The translations under genes and the position numbers were made by a program. 64,000 nucleotides of DNA from Acanthosepion lycidas (Eukaryota; Mollusca; Cephalopoda; Sepiida; Sepiidae): positions 104,978,452-105,042,451 of the forward strand of contig OZ010587.1 in the NCBI GenBank assembly GCA_963932145.1. Direction: 5' to 3'. Below the pieces are notes generated by a model, which saw nothing but the letters and a program-made list of their open reading frames with translations, was not told the DNA's origin and made no database searches. This document shows, piece by piece, positions 59,512-64,000 of this stretch. Position 1 is the stretch's first letter. Each line of letters begins with the position of its first letter.

Positions 59512-62500
59512 TTGTGGATTCCAGTCAAGGGCCTGCCTGGTGACACTAGAAGCAGGCTTATGGAGTGGGTGGCCAATCCATTCCCATTTCCGTTTCTTGA
59601 TGTCAATTTCGTTTGGGGCTTTACTGGTCCTATACCAGAGTTGGTCGTTGGTGACGACTTCCCTTGTGGATTCCAGTCAAGGGCCTGCCTGGTAACACTA
59701 GAAGCAGGCTTATGGAGTGGGTGGCCAATCCATTCCCACTTCCGTTTCTTGATGTCAATTTCGTTTGGGGCTTTCCTGGTCCTATCCCACAGTTGGTCGT
59801 TGGTGACGACTTCCCTTGTGGATTCCAGTCAAGGGCCTGCCTGGTGACACTAGAAGCAGGCTTATGGAGTGGGTGGCCAATCCATTCCCATTTCCGTTTC
59901 TTGATGTCAATTTCGTTTGGGGCTTTACTGGTCCTATACCAGAGTTGGTCGTTGGTGACGACTTCCCTTGTGGATTCCAGTCAAGGGCCTGCCTGGTAAC
60001 ACTAGAAGCAGGCTTATGGAGTGGGTGGCCAATCCATTCCCACTTCCGTTTCTTTATGTCAATTTCGTTTGGGGCTTTCCTGGTCCTATCCCACAGTTGG
60101 TCGTTGGTGACGACTTCCCTTGTGGATTCCAGTCAAGGGCCTGCCTGGTGACACTAGAAGCAGGCTTATGGAGTGGGTGGCCAATCCATTCCCACTTCCG
60201 TTTCTTTATGTCAATTTCGTTTGGGGCTTTCCTGGTCCTATCCCACAGTTGGTCGTTGGTGACGACTTCCCTTGTGGATTCCAGTCAAGGGCCTGCCTGG
60301 TGACACTAGAAGCAGGCTTATGGAGTGGGTGGCCAATCCATTCCCATTTCCGTTTCTTGATGTCAATTTCGTTTGGGGCTTTCCTGGTCCTATCCCACAG
60401 TTGGTCGTTGGTGACGACTTCCCTTGTGGATTCCAGTCAAGGGCCTGCCTGGTAACACTAGAAGCAGGCTTATGGAGTGGGTGGCCAATCCATTCCCACT
60501 TCCGTTTCTTTATGTCAATTTCGTTTGGGGCTTTCCTGGTCCTATCCCACAGTTGGTCGTTGGTGACGACTTCCCTTGTGGATTCCAGTCAAGGGCCTGC
60601 CTGGTGACACTAGAAGCAGGCTTATGGAGTGGGTGGCCAATCCATTCCCATTTCCGTTTCTTGATGTCAATTTCGTTTGGGGCTTTCCTGGTCCTATCCC
60701 ACAGTTGGTCGTTGGTGACGACTTCCCTTGTGGATTCTAGTCAAGGGCCTGCCTGGTAACACTAGAAGCAGGCTTATGGAGTGGGTGGCCAATCCATTCC
60801 CACTTCCGTTTCTTTATGTCAATTTCGTTTGGGGCTTTCCTGGTCCTATCCCACAGTTGGTCGTTGGTGACGACTTCGCTTGTGGATTCCAGTCAAGGGC
60901 CTGCCTGGTGACACTAGAAGCAGGCTTATGGAGTGGGTGGCCAATCCATTCCCATTTCCGTTTCTTTATGTCAATTTCGTTTGGGGCTTTCCTGGTCCTA
61001 TCCCACAGTTGGTCGTTGGTGACGACTTCCCTTGTGGATTCCAGTCAAGGGCCTGCCTGGTAACACTAGAAGCAGGCTTATGGAGTGGGTGGCCAATCCA
61101 TTCCCATTTCCGTTTCTTTATGTCAATTTCGTTTGGGGCTTTCCTGGTCATATCCCACAGTTGGTCGTTGGTGACGACTTCCCTTGTGGATTCCAGTCAA
61201 GGGCCTGCCTGGTAACACTAGAAGCAGGCTTATGGAGTGGGTGGCCAATCCATTCCCATTTCCGTTTCTTTATGTCAATTTCGTTTGGGGCTTTCCTGGT
61301 CATATCCCACAGTTGGTCGTTGGTGACGACTTCCCTTGTGGATTCCAGTCAAGGGCCTGCCTGGTGACACTAGAAGCAGGCTTATGGAGTGGGTGGCCAA
61401 TCCATCCCCATTTCCGTTTCTTTATGTCAATTTCGTTTGGGGCTTTCCTGGTCCTATCCCACAGTTGGTCGTTGGTGACGACTTCCCTTGTGGATTCCAG
61501 TCAAGGGCCTGCCTGGTGACACTAGAAGCAGGCTTATGGAGTGGGTGGCCAATCCATTCCCATTTCCGTTTCTTGATGTCAATTTCGTTTGGGGCTTTAC
61601 TGGTCCTATACCAGAGTTGGTCGTTGGTGACGTCTTCCCTTGTGGATTCCAGTCAAGGGCCTGCCTGGTAACACTAGAAGCAGGCTTATGGAGTGGGTGG
61701 CCAATCCATTCCCACTTCCGTTTCTTGATGTCAATTTCGTTTGGGGCTTTCCTGGTCCTATCCCACAGTTGGTCGTTGGTGACGACTTCCCTTGTGGATT
61801 CCAGTCAAGGGCCTGCCTGGTGACACTAGAAGCAGGCTTATGGAGTGGGTGGCCAATCCATTCCCATTTCCGTTTCTTGATGTCAATTTCGTTTGGGGCT
61901 TTACTGGTCCTATACCAGAGTTGGTCGTTGGTGACGACTTCCCTTGTGGATTCCAGTCAAGGGCCTGCCTGGTAACACTAGAAGCAGGCTTATGGAGTGG
62001 GTGGCCAATCCATTCCCACTTCCGTTTCTTTATGTCAATTTCGTTTGGGGCTTTCCTGGTCCTATCCCACAGTTGGTCGTTGGTGACGACTTCCCTTGTG
62101 GATTCCAGTCAAGGGCCTGCCTGGTGACACTAGAAGCAGGCTTATGGAGTGGGTGGCCAATCCATTCCCACTTCCGTTTCTTTATGTCAATTTCGTTTGG
62201 GGCTTTCCTGGTCCTATCCCACAGTTGGTCGTTGGTGACGACTTCCCTTGTGGATTCCAGTCAAGGGCCTGCCTGGTGACACTAGAAGCAGGCTTATGGA
62301 GTGGGTGGCCAATCCATTCCCATTTCCGTTTCTTGATGTCAATTTCGTTTGGGGCTTTCCTGGTCCTATCCCACAGTTGGTCGTTGGTGACGACTTCCCT
62401 TGTGGATTCCAGTCAAGGGCCTGCCTGGTAACACTAGAAGCAGGCTTATGGAGTGGGTGGCCAATCCATTCCCACTTCCGTTTCTTTATGTCAATTTCGT

Positions 62501-63450
62501 TTGGGGCTTTCCTGGTCCTATCCCACAGTTGGTCGTTGGTGACGACTTCCCTTGTGGATTCCAGTCAAGGGCCTGCCTGGTGACACTAGAAGCAGGCTTA
62601 TGGAGTGGGTGGCCAATCCATTCCCATTTCCGTTTCTTGATGTCAATTTCGTTTGGGGCTTTCCTGGTCCTATCCCACAGTTGGTCGTTGGTGACGACTT
62701 CCCTTGTGGATTCTAGTCAAGGGCCTGCCTGGTAACACTAGAAGCAGGCTTATGGAGTGGGTGGCCAATCCATTCCCACTTCCGTTTCTTTATGTCAATT
62801 TCGTTTGGGGCTTTCCTGGTCCTATCCCACAGTTGGTCGTTGGTGACGACTTCCCTTGTGGATTCCAGTCAAGGGCCTGCCTGGTGACACTAGAAGCAGG
62901 CTTATGGAGTGGGTGGCCAATCCATTCCCATTTCCGTTTCTTTATGTCAATTTCGTTTGGGGCTTTCCTGGTCCTATCCCACAGTTGGTCGTTGGTGACG
63001 ACTTCCCTTGTGGATTCCAGTCAAGGGCCTGCCTGGTAACACTAGAAGCAGGCTTATGGAGTGGGTGGCCAATCCATTCCCATTTCCGTTTCTTTATGTC
63101 AATTTCGTTTGGGGCTTTCCTGGTCATATCCCACAGTTGGTCGTTGGTGACGACTTCCCTTGTGGATTCCAGTCAAGGGCCTGCCTGGTAACACTAGAAG
63201 CAGGCTTATGGAGTGGGTGGCCAATCCATTCCCATTTCCGTTTCTTTATGTCAATTTCGTTTGGGGCTTTCCTGGTCATATCCCACAGTTGGTCGTTGGT
63301 GACGACTTCCCTTGTGGATTCCAGTCAAGGGCCTGCCTGGTGACACTAGAAGCAGGCTTATGGAGTGGGTGGCCAATCCATCCCCATTTCCGTTTCTTTA
63401 TGTCAATTTCGTTTGGGGCTTTCCTGGTCCTATCCCACAGTTGGTCGTTG
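59512..63450. repeat. Higher-order block, 13-unit (1976-bp) tandem duplication
   Basis: The unit series starting at 59512 is repeated from 61488 in the same order of variants (TATACCAGAG units, TTCTAG unit at 60736/62712, CATATCCC pair). The two blocks are adjacent. Differences are few, for example GACGTCTTC at 61630. Confidence 0.85.
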
Positions 63451-64000
63451 GTGACGACTTCCCTTGTGGATTCCAGTCAAGGGCCTGCCTGGTGACACTA
63501 GAAGCAGGCTTATGGAGTGGGTGGCCAATCCATTCCCATTTCCGTTTCTTTATGTCAATTTCGTTTGGGGCTTTCCTGGTCATATCCCACAGTTGGTCGT
63601 TGGTGACGACTTCCCTTGTGGATTCTAGTCAAGGGCCTGCCTGGTGACACTAGAAGCAGGCTTATGGAGTGGATGGCCAATCCATTCCCATTTCCGTTTC
63701 TTGATGTCAATTTCGTTTGGGGCTTTCCTGGTCCTATCCCATAGTTGGTCGTTGGTGACGACTTCCCTTGTGGATTCCAGTCAAGGGCCTGCCTGGTGAC
63801 ACTAGAAGCAGGCTTATGGAGTGGGTGGCCAATCCATCCCCATTTCCGTTTCTTTATGTCAATTTCGTTTGGGGCTTTCCTGGTCCTATCCCACAGTTGG
63901 TCGTTGGTGACGACTTCCCTTGTGGATTCCAGTCAAGGGCCTGCCTGGTGACACTAGAAGCAGGCTTATGGAGTGGGTGGCCAATCCATTCCCATTTCCG

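Larger units (their letters stand above)
21333..64000 (-). repeat. 152-bp satellite array (~281 units) derived from LINE ORF2 tail
   Basis: The unit CCACAGTTGGTCGTTGGTGA... recurs every 152 bp from 21333 to the window edge; the consensus has 79 G+C (52%), far above the AT-rich flank. On the minus strand each unit reads [18 protein letters not shown], then [16 protein letters not shown], then [12 protein letters not shown]. That is the conserved post-RT segment of a non-LTR ORF2 (family pattern KRRKWRWIGH..LRK...ITRQAL.WNPQGKRKRGRP). The unit joins QGK directly to the next VTNDQLW by a frame change, because 152 is not divisible by 3. Recurrent variant sites include TTGATG/TTTATG, CATTTCC/CACTTCC, GGTGACAC/GGTAACAC, TTCCAG/TTCTAG, TTTCCTGG/TTTACTGG and CCTATCCC/CATATCCC. 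Frames of 111 aa (plus) and 61-116 aa (minus) recur hundreds of times as a by-product. The right end lies outside the window. Confidence 0.97.

Noticed and set aside
21333..64000. CRISPR array
   Set aside because: The whole 152-bp unit repeats with no unique spacers, and the sequence is eukaryotic.
21333..64000. Multi-copy host gene family of 111-aa proteins
   Set aside because: The frames overlap, follow from the repeat length modulo 3, and the minus strand explains the sequence as LINE ORF2.
21333..64000. CENP-B box in the satellite unit
   Set aside because: TTTCGTTTGGGGCTTTC shares only the TTTCGTT start with the box; the essential downstream CGGG is missing.
21333..64000. 5S rRNA, snRNA or histone tandem array
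   Set aside because: No conserved RNA or histone sequence in the unit; it matches a LINE coding segment.

Overview
The window is eukaryotic, repeat-dominated, non-genic DNA. Long (AT)n, (ATCT)n and (AAAG)n microsatellites, several mariner-like and non-LTR relics, and a copia-type element suggest a lophotrochozoan animal, probably a mollusc and perhaps a cephalopod. This host call is inference; nothing in the window settles it. I see no intact host protein-coding gene, rRNA, tRNA or CRISPR array.

Bases 1-11,044 are AT-rich sequence packed with relics. They hold a 50-bp-arm inverted repeat (68-184), a composite repeat built of ~117-151 bp units (1516-2285), mariner/IS630-like transposase 3' ends on the minus strand (2598-4640), a tandem pair of ~290-bp repeats (5003-5590), an inverted pair of a dispersed repeat with (AT)n tails (7.78-8.16 and 9.20-9.42 kb), a foldback element (9072-9203) and a probable DNA-transposon relic (9694-10270).

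Bases 11,045-17,357 hold a second copy of the composite repeat. It is split by a 5.5-kb copia-type LTR retrotransposon (11661-17198). The two LTRs (319 and 321 bp) start TG and end CA, and are flanked by the 5-bp duplication GCTAC. The primer-binding site matches the anticodon-arm region of initiator-Met tRNA, as in Drosophila copia. Gag, protease, integrase, reverse transcriptase and RNase H are all recognisable in the right order. They are broken by frameshifts, stops, a 179-bp MITE with TA duplication and a 67-nt palindrome.

Bases 17,358-21,332 carry a plus-strand LINE reverse-transcriptase tail relic (17786-18060), AAAG microsatellites, a ~500-bp pyrimidine tract and, at 21.2-21.33 kb, the extreme C-terminus of a second LINE on the minus strand.

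From 21,333 to the window end lies one uninterrupted 152-bp satellite array of about 281 units (>42.6 kb), with both sides of the array not seen (it runs off the right edge). On the minus strand each unit encodes the conserved tail of a non-LTR retrotransposon ORF2 (the KRKWEWIGH...[12 protein letters not shown] region). The left end of the array runs into that same LINE's C-terminus. The satellite is therefore best explained as amplification of ~50 codons inside a LINE ORF2. It has higher-order repeat blocks (2, 4, 6/7, 13, 19-21 and 22 units) and, judged by unit phase, only one net length change (2 bp).
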